Assembly (NCBI GenBank): GCA_029883965.1 | Contig: JAOUIN010000007.1 | Location: 1-27,212 of the forward strand | DNA: 27,212 nucleotides | Direction of reading: 5' to 3' | Source: Betaproteobacteria bacterium | Lineage (GTDB): Bacteria > Pseudomonadota > Gammaproteobacteria > Burkholderiales > SG8-41 | Part shown: positions 16,773-24,053 of the stretch, piece after piece | Numbering within the stretch: the stretch's first letter is position 1 | Layout of the letters: each line of letters starts with the position of its first letter | Position numbers and translations under genes: made by a program | The notes under the pieces: generated by a model | Told to the model about the DNA's origin: nothing | The model's database searches: none | The model's input: only the letters and a program-made list of their open reading frames with translations

Positions 16773-18437
16773 CTAATACCACGCGACATCGCTGCCGCGC
16801 GGATCGCTTGCGGCCTGCGCGGCACCCTCGCCCTTCGGCTGGAACACGACCTGCATGTTGCCCCATTTGCGATTGACAACGCGCAACTGATGCCCTTTGG
16901 CCTCCAGCGCATTGCGCCATTGCTCAGAGAATCCCTCGGGTTCGATTTCGAGCTGGTCCGGCCAGTATTGATGATGGTACCGCGGCATCGCCACCAGCCG
17001 CTGTATATCGACCTGCGGATTGCGCAGGTATTCGAGCGTGGCCAGCAGCACCTGGCTGATGATGCGCGAACCGCCGGGCGCGCCGAGGATCAGCACGCCC
17101 TTGTCGTCCTCGACAAACGTCGGCGTCATGCTCGACAGCGGCCGTTTACCGGGCGCGACTGCATTCGCTTCACCTCCCCGCAGCCGGAAGCTGTTGGCAA
17201 CATCCGCGCGTAAAGTGAAATCATCCATCTCGTTGTTGAGCAGCACGCCGGTGCCGCCGCCGACAAATCCGGCGCCGAACAGCAGATTGATGGTCAGGGT
17301 CGCCGCTACGCGGTTGCCGGCCGCATCGACGATTGAAAAATGCGTGGTATTGCGGCTGCCCGCCCCCCCTTCGTCCGGGAATACCGGCGGCAGCGGCGTC
17401 GCGCGATTGCGATCGATCGATTTAACATATTGATTTAATTTGTTTTTCCCCAGAAGCTCGGACACAGGCACGGCGACCTGATCCGGGTCTCCCAGACGGG
17501 TGCGGTCACGAAACGCGCGCCGCAGTGCCTCCGCCACCAGGTGCGCAGCCTCCGGTTGCTGCACATCCGCCTGCGGAAAATGCCCGAGCATGCCCAGCAC
17601 CTGTGCCAGCGCGATGCCGCCCGCGGAAGGCAGCGCGGCCGCGGTAATCGCCGCGCCGCGGTAAACAATGCGCACAGGCTCGCGTTCGATCACACGATAG
17701 GCCGCAAGATCCTCCGGACGCCAGATGCCGCCGGCCGCATTGACCGCGGCAACCAGATCCTGCGCCACCGCGCCCTGATAAAAACCGCCGGCACCATCGC
17801 GCGCAATGTGTTCCAGCGTATCGGCGAGACCGGGCTGCCGCAGCATGAACCCCGGCGCCGGGGCGCGCCCATCATCAAGAAACACCGCAGTGCCTGGCGT
17901 CGCACGCAGCATCGCCTCGCGCAGTTTGGCAATGCGCGCGTAACGCTGATCGGTCTTGAAGCCCTCGCGCGCCAGCCGGATGGCCGGTGCGAGTGTCTCC
18001 CGCAAAGACAGCGTGCCGTAACGTTGCGCCAGATGGGCAATGCCCGCGGGCAGACCGGGAATTGCCGCCGCAGTGCCGCCGCGCGTGGTCGCATCCTTGA
18101 TCGGCCGGCCCTGTGCATCAAAAAAGTGCCTGACCTCGATGCCGGACGGCGCGGTTTCGCGCGCATCGATCATTACCTGATGCCGGTCGGACGCGCGATG
18201 CAGCAGGAAGAAACCCCCGCCACCCAGTCCTGATGAATAAGGTTCGACGACCGCCAGCGCTGCTGCCACAGCAACAGCAGCGTCAAACGCGTTGCCGCCG
18301 CGCGCAAGTGTCGCCGTTCCCGCCGCCGTGGCCAGCGGATGCGCAGAAGCCACCGCCGAACGTGACGAATCGGCCGCGTGCAAAGCCGGGATACAGCATA
18401 CGACGGCCAATACCAGAAACAGCCGTCGCAACATCAT
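16773..18437 (-). CDS. ggt: Secreted gamma-glutamyltransferase (glutathione hydrolase)
   Basis: GGT is a periplasmic Ntn-hydrolase that cleaves glutathione and other gamma-glutamyl compounds. It matures by self-cleavage ahead of a threonine. A signal peptide (MMLRRLFLVLAVVCCIPALHA) precedes the heavy-chain region with GGNAFDAAVAVAAALAVVEP, YSSGLGGGGFFLL and DARETAP. The nucleophile is the first Thr of NTTHFSIVD (about Thr364). The light chain carries LLNNEMDDFT, KRPLSSMTPT and GAPGGSRI, all typical. An ATG pair at 18437/18434 begins the signal peptide; a longer frame from 18503 would overlap the hydrolase gene. Codons at about residues 331-339 are strikingly AT-rich (see repeat at 17423). Confidence 0.94.
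   Translation of the reverse strand: MMLRRLFLVLAVVCCIPALHAADSSRSAVASAHPLATAAGTATLARGGNAFDAAVAVAAALAVVEPYSSGLGGGGFFLLHRASDRHQVMIDARETAPSGIEVRHFFDAQGRPIKDATTRGGTAAAIPGLPAGIAHLAQRYGTLSLRETLAPAIRLAREGFKTDQRYARIAKLREAMLRATPGTAVFLDDGRAPAPGFMLRQPGLADTLEHIARDGAGGFYQGAVAQDLVAAVNAAGGIWRPEDLAAYRVIEREPVRIVYRGAAITAAALPSAGGIALAQVLGMLGHFPQADVQQPEAAHLVAEALRRAFRDRTRLGDPDQVAVPVSELLGKNKLNQYVKSIDRNRATPLPPVFPDEGGAGSRNTTHFSIVDAAGNRVAATLTINLLFGAGFVGGGTGVLLNNEMDDFTLRADVANSFRLRGGEANAVAPGKRPLSSMTPTFVEDDKGVLILGAPGGSRIISQVLLATLEYLRNPQVDIQRLVAMPRYHHQYWPDQLEIEPEGFSEQWRNALEAKGHQLRVVNRKWGNMQVVFQPKGEGAAQAASDPRGSDVAWY
17423..17440. repeat. 18-base AT-rich exact repeat, copy 1 (inside ggt), IHF-like site
   Basis: TAACATATTGATTTAATT occurs here inside the ggt coding sequence and again at 19377-19394 in the same orientation. 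Only 2 of 18 bases are G/C in an otherwise GC-rich region. Its complement contains AATCAATATGTTA, an exact match to the IHF consensus WATCAANNNNTTR. IHF binding is inference. Confidence 0.6.
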
Positions 18438-18465
18438 CCTGATGGCATTCACAGCCCGTATCCGG

Positions 18466-19320
18466 TCAGCGCCGCAGATGCTGCGCGAAAAAATTCTCGG
18501 CACGTTTCAACGTATCCTGCAACGCGAGCCGGTTCGGCTCGTGACTCTGCTTGGTCTTGCCCGGATCATCATAGGCATGGTGCGCACCATCGTACCAGAC
18601 GAACTCCAGCGGCGCGCCGCGACTGCGCAGCGTTTCCGCCAGGTTCCTGCATACGTCGGGCGACACTTCGTCGTCGTCCTCGGCAACCGTCAACAGCAAC
18701 GGCGCGTACGGCAGGTAACCTGTTTCTGCCAATTGGGCGCGACAGCCCGGATATTGCGAAATCGCAGCGCGAAACCCGCGTTCCGGGGTCGGTGCCTGCA
18801 GTCCCGGCGGCTGCGGTCCCATCGCAGCCAGTACGGTCATGCCGCCGTTGGACCAGCCCTGCACACCGATGCGGTCGGGCAGCACATCGCCGCGGCTGCG
18901 CAAGTACGCGAGCGCACCGTAGGCATCCAGCGGCCGTATCGCCTGTTCACTCACGTTCAGCGGCCGGCTGCTGTAACTGTGCCTGCCGAAACCATCCCCG
19001 TAACCGCGCGGCCCGAAACTGTCGACATGGATCGCGAGGTAGCCGCGCGACGCCCAGAAATTGCCCCACATTTTGTGACGCAGCGTCAGTGCATCCGCAT
19101 TGTGCTGGCCGCGCTTCAGCGACGAATAAGGTCCCGCGCGCCCGTGCAACATCACGACAGCGGGATGCGGTCCGGGCTTGTCGGGCATGAACACATAGCC
19201 GGTCAGCCGGGTCGTCCCGTCTGCGCTCATGAAATGCACCGCGTCGGGTGCCGCCGCATCCGCCGCGCCGGTGCATGCCATCAACGCTGCCAGCGCACAT
19301 GCAAGAAAGTGATTTTTCAT
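18466..19320 (-). CDS. Secreted dienelactone-hydrolase-family alpha/beta hydrolase
   Basis: This is an exported alpha/beta hydrolase of the dienelactone hydrolase type, probably an esterase or lactonase; the substrate is unknown. A signal peptide (MKNHFLACALAALMACTGAADA) precedes the mature protein. The oxyanion-region motif is MLHGRAGPYSS and the nucleophile elbow is GWSNGG with Ser157, where classical dienelactone hydrolases have Cys. The acid lies in AEDDDEVSP (about 214-221) and the histidine in DGAHHAYD (His247 or His248). Length is 284 aa. ATG 19320 was chosen because the frame upstream lacks signal-peptide character. A lipobox-like LMAC at Cys16 makes lipoprotein sorting possible but less likely. 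ggt follows 28 bases downstream. Confidence 0.85.
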   Translation of the reverse strand: MKNHFLACALAALMACTGAADAAAPDAVHFMSADGTTRLTGYVFMPDKPGPHPAVVMLHGRAGPYSSLKRGQHNADALTLRHKMWGNFWASRGYLAIHVDSFGPRGYGDGFGRHSYSSRPLNVSEQAIRPLDAYGALAYLRSRGDVLPDRIGVQGWSNGGMTVLAAMGPQPPGLQAPTPERGFRAAISQYPGCRAQLAETGYLPYAPLLLTVAEDDDEVSPDVCRNLAETLRSRGAPLEFVWYDGAHHAYDDPGKTKQSHEPNRLALQDTLKRAENFFAQHLRR

Positions 19321-19376
19321 ACGCACCGCTGTTCCCCCCTTGTGCGACGGCTGTTCTCGCATGCGCTGGATACACA

Positions 19377-19394
19377 TAACATATTGATTTAATT
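19377..19394. repeat. 18-base AT-rich exact repeat, copy 2 (upstream of the hydrolase gene), IHF-like site
   Basis: This is the same TAACATATTGATTTAATT as at 17423-17440, followed by a further AT-rich run to about 19408 (GATATTTAAATCATG). It lies 57 bases upstream of the hydrolase ATG, inside the 234-base gap that separates the hydrolase from the MFS gene. The complement carries AATCAATATGTTA, an IHF consensus match, so it may mark the hydrolase/ggt promoter. No clear -35/-10 pair is seen. I recognise nothing in the rest of the gap (19410-19554). Confidence 0.6.
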
Positions 19395-19554
19395 GATATT
19401 TAAATCATGTCCTGATGCCCGCCACAGCCCGCGCAGATGCGATCCGTCAAAGGTGGCGGCGCCATGTTAAACGACGCCGCGCCAAAGTCCAGCAATGCAA
19501 CGGTCACACCGAAGTTGCTACGGCACGCCGCCCGTGAAAGTATCGCGGGTCTTG

Positions 19555-20721
19555 CTACTCCGGCGGTTTCCTGATGGCGGCAGCATCCTTGCGCATCATG
19601 CCCGCGGCAACGGCCAGCAACACGGCATCGAGCCAGAACACCGGCACCATGCCGAACGCCGTGCTCAATGAGCCAAATACGAAAGGCACCAGGATTTCCG
19701 TACCCTTGTTGACCATCTGGCGCAATCCCATGGCTTCACCCGAACGCCCCGCCGGCGCGCGATTGTAAGCGAGCATCATCGACAGCGGGCTGCCGCAACC
19801 GAGGCCCATGCCCAGCACGAACGAGATTGCCAGCAACGCAACAAAACTGGTGACGAACGGAAAAACCACACACACACCTGTTGCCAGCAGCAGCGACGCT
19901 GCCAGTACGCGCTCTTCGCTGGAGCGTTTGATCAGGTGCGGCATCAGCGCCCGGACGACCAGCAGCGCCAGACCGAACGCGCCCAGGATCAGGCCGATTT
20001 CCGACGCACTCAAGCCGATGCGGTGACCGTAAATCGGCAGCAGCAGGTTATACAGCTCCAGTCCTGTCTCAATGATGCCCGCGGTGATCAGCGCGCGACG
20101 CAACGGCCGGTTGCGCACCAGGTCGCCGACGCGATGTCCGGCCTTGTCCGCCTTGCTCACCGGCGCATGCGAAGTCCCCGGCAGAAAACCCGCCCACAGG
20201 CTCAGCAGCAGCACCGGCAACACCGGCATCGCTGCGAGCACGACGAACGTTGCCCGATGCCCCACTGCATCAATCAGGAAACCCGCCGAGGTCGGACCCA
20301 GCAACGCGGTCATGCCGATGCCGAGGCTGAACCAGCTGTAATTCCGGGTCCGGTCCGTGCCTTCGGCCATCGCGCCGATCAGATGCTGTATGGCGACGGT
20401 ATAGAAGATGTAGCAGAAGCCGATCAGTGCGGCGGCGATGTACAACGCCTCCAGCCGGAAAAACAGAAACGGCAAGGCCAAGCCGATGAACAGGCCCACC
20501 GTGCCGAACAGCATGGGTGCGCGAAAGCCGACGCGGTCGGAGATCTTGCCGGCATATACCGACAGCAACAGCGGGAAAAGCGCATACGTTGAAAACAGCA
20601 TGCCAACAAAGAACTCGTTGGCGCCCAGTTCCAGCGCCGACAGCGACATCAGCACCTTGCTGCCCTTGTAGGCGGTGTGCGTCAGTATGCTGAGCAGGAC
20701 AATCCGGAGAATCGGTGCCAC
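19555..20721 (-). CDS. MFS family transporter, 12 transmembrane helices
   Basis: This is an inner-membrane major facilitator, probably an exporter of small molecules; the substrate is unknown. The first helix pair leads to the MFS loop signature YAGKISDRVGFRAPM, the motif A position between helices 2 and 3. Eleven to twelve hydrophobic helices and a central loop with HAPVSKADKAGHRVGDLVRNRPLRR follow. Length is 388 aa. The start is GTG at 20721 (MAPILRIVLLSILTHTAYKG), which matches homologous N-termini; the only Shine-Dalgarno-like GGAG is 12 bases away. It is divergent from the oxidoreductase gene at 20875 across a 153-base gap. Confidence 0.88.
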   Translation of the reverse strand: MAPILRIVLLSILTHTAYKGSKVLMSLSALELGANEFFVGMLFSTYALFPLLLSVYAGKISDRVGFRAPMLFGTVGLFIGLALPFLFFRLEALYIAAALIGFCYIFYTVAIQHLIGAMAEGTDRTRNYSWFSLGIGMTALLGPTSAGFLIDAVGHRATFVVLAAMPVLPVLLLSLWAGFLPGTSHAPVSKADKAGHRVGDLVRNRPLRRALITAGIIETGLELYNLLLPIYGHRIGLSASEIGLILGAFGLALLVVRALMPHLIKRSSEERVLAASLLLATGVCVVFPFVTSFVALLAISFVLGMGLGCGSPLSMMLAYNRAPAGRSGEAMGLRQMVNKGTEILVPFVFGSLSTAFGMVPVFWLDAVLLAVAAGMMRKDAAAIRKPPE

Positions 20722-20874
20722 GATGAGGTCAGACTCCGCGCTCAGGGAGCCGGACTGATATGGGGCAATCCAGTTGCGACATCCGCATCAAAAAAGGTCA
20801 GATTGTTCTTGTGGTGGGAAAGCTGCTCCCTGTATTTTATCGCATCGTCACTCTGCAACCGTTTAGAGGTCAGC

Positions 20875-21747
20875 ATGAAACCCCAGCACATCGGCATCAT
20901 CAGTCCCGGCGATATGGGCCAGGCCGTCGCCCAGAGCATCAGCAACAGCGGCTTCACGGTTCACACCGCGCTCGATGGTCGCAGCGAGCGCACCAGGGCC
21001 CTTGCCCGCGAAGCCGGCCTGAACGATTGCGGCACGATGCAAAAAGTCATCGAGACCTGCGACGTCGTGCTGTCCATACTCAACCCGGCTGCCGCGGTGG
21101 ACAATGCGCGCGCCGCAGCCGCCGCCATGACAGCGACAGGTCGCCGCTGCATATTCGTCGACTGCAACGCGGTCGCACCGCAAACCGCCCAGGAGATTGA
21201 CGGCATCATCCGTGCAGCCGGCGGTGACTGCATAGACGCCGGCATCATCGGCCCGCCGCCGCGCGGAAAAGCGAGCATGCGCCTGTATGTGTCCGGCCCG
21301 CAGGCCGTGCTGATGGAACAGTTCGGCAGCGCCGGCATCAATGTGCGCGTCATGAGCGATCGCATCGGCGATGCTTCCGCGATCAAGATGTGTTACGCGT
21401 CGTACACCAAAGGTGCGGTCGCACTCGGCGTGGAAATGCTGATGACTGCGCGCCGGCTCGGTGTCGATGCCGCGCTGGACCGGGAATTGCAGGAGAGTCT
21501 CGCCGATAATCGCAAATGGATACTCAGCCGGCTGTCGGTCATGCCGCCCAAGGCACACCGCTGGGTACCGGAAATGCTCGAAATCGCCAGGACCTTTGAA
21601 GGCGTCAACCTGACACCGCGTATTCTGCAGGGCGCCGCCGACATGTACGAAATGATTGCGCAGACCGCGTTGGGCCGGGAATCACCCGAGGATGCGCGCA
21701 AACAGGCCCGTGACGGCACGGCAGTCATCAAGGGCCTGGCCGACTGA
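20875..21747 (+). CDS. NAD(P)-dependent oxidoreductase, 6-phosphogluconate dehydrogenase-like with DUF1932 C-terminus
   Basis: This protein belongs to the beta-hydroxyacid / 6-phosphogluconate dehydrogenase superfamily. An N-terminal Rossmann fold has GIISPGDMGQAVAQ (residues 7-20) and the strand VVLSILNPAAA. DAGIIGPPPRGKASMRLYVSG matches the substrate-binding loop of the family. Lys171 in AIKMCYASYTKG corresponds to the catalytic lysine. The C-terminal helical part resembles DUF1932. Length is 290 aa. The ATG at 20875 follows AGAGGT at 5 bases; the frame is open upstream but unlike the family. The true substrate is unknown. The 153-base divergent gap to the MFS gene shows only weak promoter-like AT patches. 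Confidence 0.88.
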   Translation: MKPQHIGIISPGDMGQAVAQSISNSGFTVHTALDGRSERTRALAREAGLNDCGTMQKVIETCDVVLSILNPAAAVDNARAAAAAMTATGRRCIFVDCNAVAPQTAQEIDGIIRAAGGDCIDAGIIGPPPRGKASMRLYVSGPQAVLMEQFGSAGINVRVMSDRIGDASAIKMCYASYTKGAVALGVEMLMTARRLGVDAALDRELQESLADNRKWILSRLSVMPPKAHRWVPEMLEIARTFEGVNLTPRILQGAADMYEMIAQTALGRESPEDARKQARDGTAVIKGLAD

Positions 21748-21764
21748 TTGCCGGTTCGCGCGGA

Positions 21765-22682
21765 TCAGACCCGGTAGATTGAACGCCGGTCCCGACGGAA
21801 ACTGATGAGCGGCACCGGCCGGTCGGACCTGCTGTAGCCCAGGCGGATTTCGCCCCTCACATCCAGCATGATTTCCCGGCGCATCACATGCACCTCCTCG
21901 CCGTTCGCGCGGGTGACAAATGTGCCGTTGATGCTGTGGTCCACAAGATAGAACTGGGTGCGCTCGATGCGGATGGCCGCGTGCCGCCGCGACACCACGT
22001 TGAGGGGCACCACCAGATTGCATCCCGCATCGCGCCCCATGACCAGCATTGAATGCCAGTGGTCGACGCGATGTTCCTGATGGCCATGCGTGAGCAGCAG
22101 GCTCCCCGCATCCTCCGGGATGGTCCGCGAGATCTGCAAATTGATGTGGGTACGCTCGGCGACGTCATCACGCCACTGCATTTCGCAGACCGGAGTCTTG
22201 GCCAGCGTGGCTTTCAATACCGCGTCGAAGATCGGGCGCACGCCCGTCCGGCGTTCCGTCCTGAGCCCTTCTGCCGTCGCCTCGGCGATGAGGATCTGTC
22301 CCGGCGTCGCCGCGTCACCCAGATAGGCTGCGACATTGACCGTGTCCCCGTAAACATCATCACCGCCCACGACGACCGGCCCGGTGTGCAGACCAATACG
22401 GATCTGCAGGGAGCGGCCGCCCGGCTGCAACGCGTCAATCTGCCGCTGCATGTCCACCGCCGCCTCCACCGCGGAATCGGAATCGGGGAACAGGCACATG
22501 ATGGCGTCGCCCATCGTTTTGACCAGCCGCCCCTGATGCTGCGGCAGAACCGATATCAATTGCGTCAGGCAGGCACTGATGACCTGCAACGCCTCCACAT
22601 CACCAATCTCGCGATAAAGCTCAGTGCTCTCTGCGACGTCGGCAAACAGAACTGCGAGATGGTCATTCTTGTTATCAGACAT
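21765..22682 (-). CDS. Class III nucleotidyl cyclase domain fused to FHA domain
   Basis: The product is soluble, with an N-terminal class III adenylate/guanylate cyclase domain (about residues 6-170) and a C-terminal FHA phosphothreonine-binding domain (about 205-290). Cyclase metal ligands Asp15 (LFADVAEST) and Asp59 (KTMGDA) have the usual 44-residue spacing. Lys55 and Asp109 fit adenine recognition, and Asn116 is present. The transition-state Arg expected four residues later is Tyr120 (NVAAYL). The FHA keeps GR (216-217), SRRH (231-234) and NG (252-253). The ATG at 22682 gives 305 aa; an ATG at 22742 would add 20 low-complexity residues. It converges with the oxidoreductase gene and diverges from the NYN gene. 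Confidence 0.88.
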   Translation of the reverse strand: MSDNKNDHLAVLFADVAESTELYREIGDVEALQVISACLTQLISVLPQHQGRLVKTMGDAIMCLFPDSDSAVEAAVDMQRQIDALQPGGRSLQIRIGLHTGPVVVGGDDVYGDTVNVAAYLGDAATPGQILIAEATAEGLRTERRTGVRPIFDAVLKATLAKTPVCEMQWRDDVAERTHINLQISRTIPEDAGSLLLTHGHQEHRVDHWHSMLVMGRDAGCNLVVPLNVVSRRHAAIRIERTQFYLVDHSINGTFVTRANGEEVHVMRREIMLDVRGEIRLGYSRSDRPVPLISFRRDRRSIYRV

Positions 22683-22696
22683 AATTACCCGTAATT
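22683..22696. promoter_or_regulatory. Inverted repeat abutting the cyclase start codon
   Basis: AATTAC and GTAATT flank CC, a perfect 6+6 inverted repeat that ends exactly at the base before the cyclase ATG. It occupies the ribosome-binding position, where no Shine-Dalgarno is visible. It could be an operator or a small translational hairpin; chance is possible. Confidence 0.35.
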
Positions 22697-22742
22697 TGCG
22701 GCCGCCGGCCAACGCCGCGACTCCCCCATTTGCAATAGACAT

Positions 22743-22756
22743 CACCGTTAACGGTG
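22743..22756. promoter_or_regulatory. 14-base perfect palindrome in the cyclase/NYN divergent region
   Basis: CACCGTTAACGGTG is perfectly self-complementary and lies in the 173-base gap between two divergent genes, 60 bases from the cyclase ATG and 100 bases from the NYN start. This is the usual layout of a shared operator for a dimeric repressor. No regulator gene is adjacent. Confidence 0.45.
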
Positions 22757-22855
22757 TGCCGGAGCGATACTTTACGGCACAATCGACTTTTATGCGCGTC
22801 GACAAATGCCCTGCAAAGCGGCACAATCGCCGATCATTCCCCGAGAGGAGGTGCC

Positions 22856-23701
22856 GTGAGCACCGCAGCTGATACCAACAACATGGCGCTGTTCTGCGAT
22901 TTCGAGAACGTCGCACTCGGCGTGCGCGAAGCCAAGTATTCCGACTTCGACATCAAGAAAGTGCTTGAGCGCCTGCTGCTCAAGGGTGACATCGTCGTCA
23001 AAAAGGCCTACTGCGACTGGGAACGCTACCGAGAATTCAAGAAACCCATGCATGAGGCGGCGTTCGAACTGATCGAAATCCCGCATGTGCGCATGTCGGG
23101 GAAGAATTCCGCGGACATCCGCATGGTGGTCGACGCCCTCGACCTCTGCTACACCAAGTCGCATGTCGACACCTTCGTCATCATCAGCGGCGACTCCGAT
23201 TTTTCACCGCTGGTCTCCAAGCTGCGCGAGAACAACAAGGTGGTCATCGGCGTCGGCGTCAAGCAGTCCTCTTCCGACCTGCTGATCTCGAACTGCGACG
23301 AATTCATTTATTACGACGACCTCGCCCGCGAGAAAGCCAAGAAGCAGCAGAGCCAGAAAAAACGTGCCTCCAGGTCAGCCACTGCAAAGACCGCGAACGC
23401 TGACAGCAGCGACAAGGACGGCGGCGAAAAAGACACCGGCGGCAAGAAGGCCGAGGCGCTGGACCTGGTCATGGAAACCGTGGAGGCGCTGTTCACCGAA
23501 CGCGGCGCTGAGGAAAAAATCTGGGGCTCCATGGTCAAGCAGGCGCTCAAACGCCGCCAGCCCGGCTTCAACGAAACCTATTACGGCTTCCGCTCATTCA
23601 GCAAACTGCTCGACGAAGCTCATGCCCGCAAACTGCTGGAACTGGAACCCGATGAAAAATCCGGCGGCGTCATCATCAAAAGCTACAACCCGGATTATTG
23701 A
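22856..23701 (+). CDS. NYN (PIN-like) ribonuclease domain protein with C-terminal OST-HTH/LOTUS domain
   Basis: The N-terminal NYN domain (residues 10-155, LabA/DUF88 type) is a PIN-like fold found in RNases. Its acidic set is present: Asp15 and Asn18 in FCDFENV, Asp87 in NSADIRMVVDAL, and Asp113/Asp115 in IISGDSDFSPLV. A Lys/Ser-rich linker (about 158-198) joins it to an OST-HTH/LOTUS domain (about 200-276: LVMETVEALFTERGAEEKIWGSMVKQALKRR, then GFRSFSKLLDEA), a module that binds RNA. The GTG at 22856 follows GAGGAGG at 5 bases, which settles the start over a longer open frame. Length is 281 aa. Cellular targets are unknown. It diverges from the cyclase-FHA gene and precedes a small membrane protein. 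Confidence 0.9.
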   Translation: MSTAADTNNMALFCDFENVALGVREAKYSDFDIKKVLERLLLKGDIVVKKAYCDWERYREFKKPMHEAAFELIEIPHVRMSGKNSADIRMVVDALDLCYTKSHVDTFVIISGDSDFSPLVSKLRENNKVVIGVGVKQSSSDLLISNCDEFIYYDDLAREKAKKQQSQKKRASRSATAKTANADSSDKDGGEKDTGGKKAEALDLVMETVEALFTERGAEEKIWGSMVKQALKRRQPGFNETYYGFRSFSKLLDEAHARKLLELEPDEKSGGVIIKSYNPDY

Positions 23702-23717
23702 ACGCTGACGCCCGGCC

Positions 23718-23744
23718 GCGGTCTGACCGGTTCAAGGAGACCGC
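23718..23744 (+). promoter_or_regulatory. Hairpin covering the ribosome-binding site of the small membrane protein
   Basis: GCGGTCT (23718-23724) and AGACCGC (23738-23744) form a perfect 7-bp stem with a 13-base loop. The only Shine-Dalgarno for the next gene, AAGGAG (23734-23739), lies in the loop and the start of the 3' arm. Folding would partly hide it. A regulatory role is inferred; there is no T tract, so it is not a terminator. Confidence 0.4.
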
Positions 23745-23750
23745 AAGACC

Positions 23751-24032
23751 ATGAATCAACAGCACGACCCCCGCATTCGCATCCTCAACCGCCCGCAGGC
23801 CAGCCTGCTCGAGCGCATCGTGTTTTTCGTACTCGGGCTGGTGGTCCTGGTCGCAGCATTCTTTTTCATCGGCATCGCACTGGTGGCCGGCGCCATCCTC
23901 GCCGGCGTAATCCTGCTGCGCTTCTGGTGGCTCAAGCGCAAGCTGGAGCGCGAACAGCGGGACTCTTTCGTCGAAGGCGAGTACAAAGTCGTCGAAACCG
24001 TCATCACGGACGAGCGCACGCCGCGGGAATAG
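23751..24032 (+). CDS. Small membrane protein of unknown function
   Basis: A 93-aa protein I cannot assign to a named family. A short polar N-terminus (MNQQHDPRIRILNRPQ) is followed by a strongly hydrophobic stretch from about residue 22 to 57, long enough for one long or two closely spaced membrane helices. The end of that stretch is marked by FWWLKRKLE. A charged cytoplasmic-type tail closes the protein (EREQRDSFVEGEYKVVETVITDE). It is 49 bases downstream of the NYN gene on the same strand, so co-transcription is likely. AAGGAG lies 11 bases upstream of the ATG, within a hairpin. Coding character matches the neighbours. Confidence 0.75.
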   Translation: MNQQHDPRIRILNRPQASLLERIVFFVLGLVVLVAAFFFIGIALVAGAILAGVILLRFWWLKRKLEREQRDSFVEGEYKVVETVITDERTPRE

Positions 24033-24034
24033 CG

Positions 24035-24053
24035 CCGGCCCGACCTCGGCCGG
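24035..24053. terminator. GC-rich stem between convergent genes
   Basis: CCGGCC and GGCCGG flank a 7-base loop in the 21-base gap between the stops of the small membrane protein gene and the cation diffusion facilitator gene. The position suits a two-way terminator, but there is no T tract on either side, so the call is weak. Confidence 0.3.

Noticed and set aside
17423..17453. Small insertion or mobile fragment in ggt
   Set aside because: The segment aligns without length change to E. coli GGT and the frame is intact, so nothing was inserted; kept only as a composition anomaly.
19321..19554. Possible small RNA or gene in the 234-base gap between the hydrolase and MFS genes
   Set aside because: There is no terminator hairpin, no clear promoter and no convincing short frame; only the AT-rich repeat stands out.
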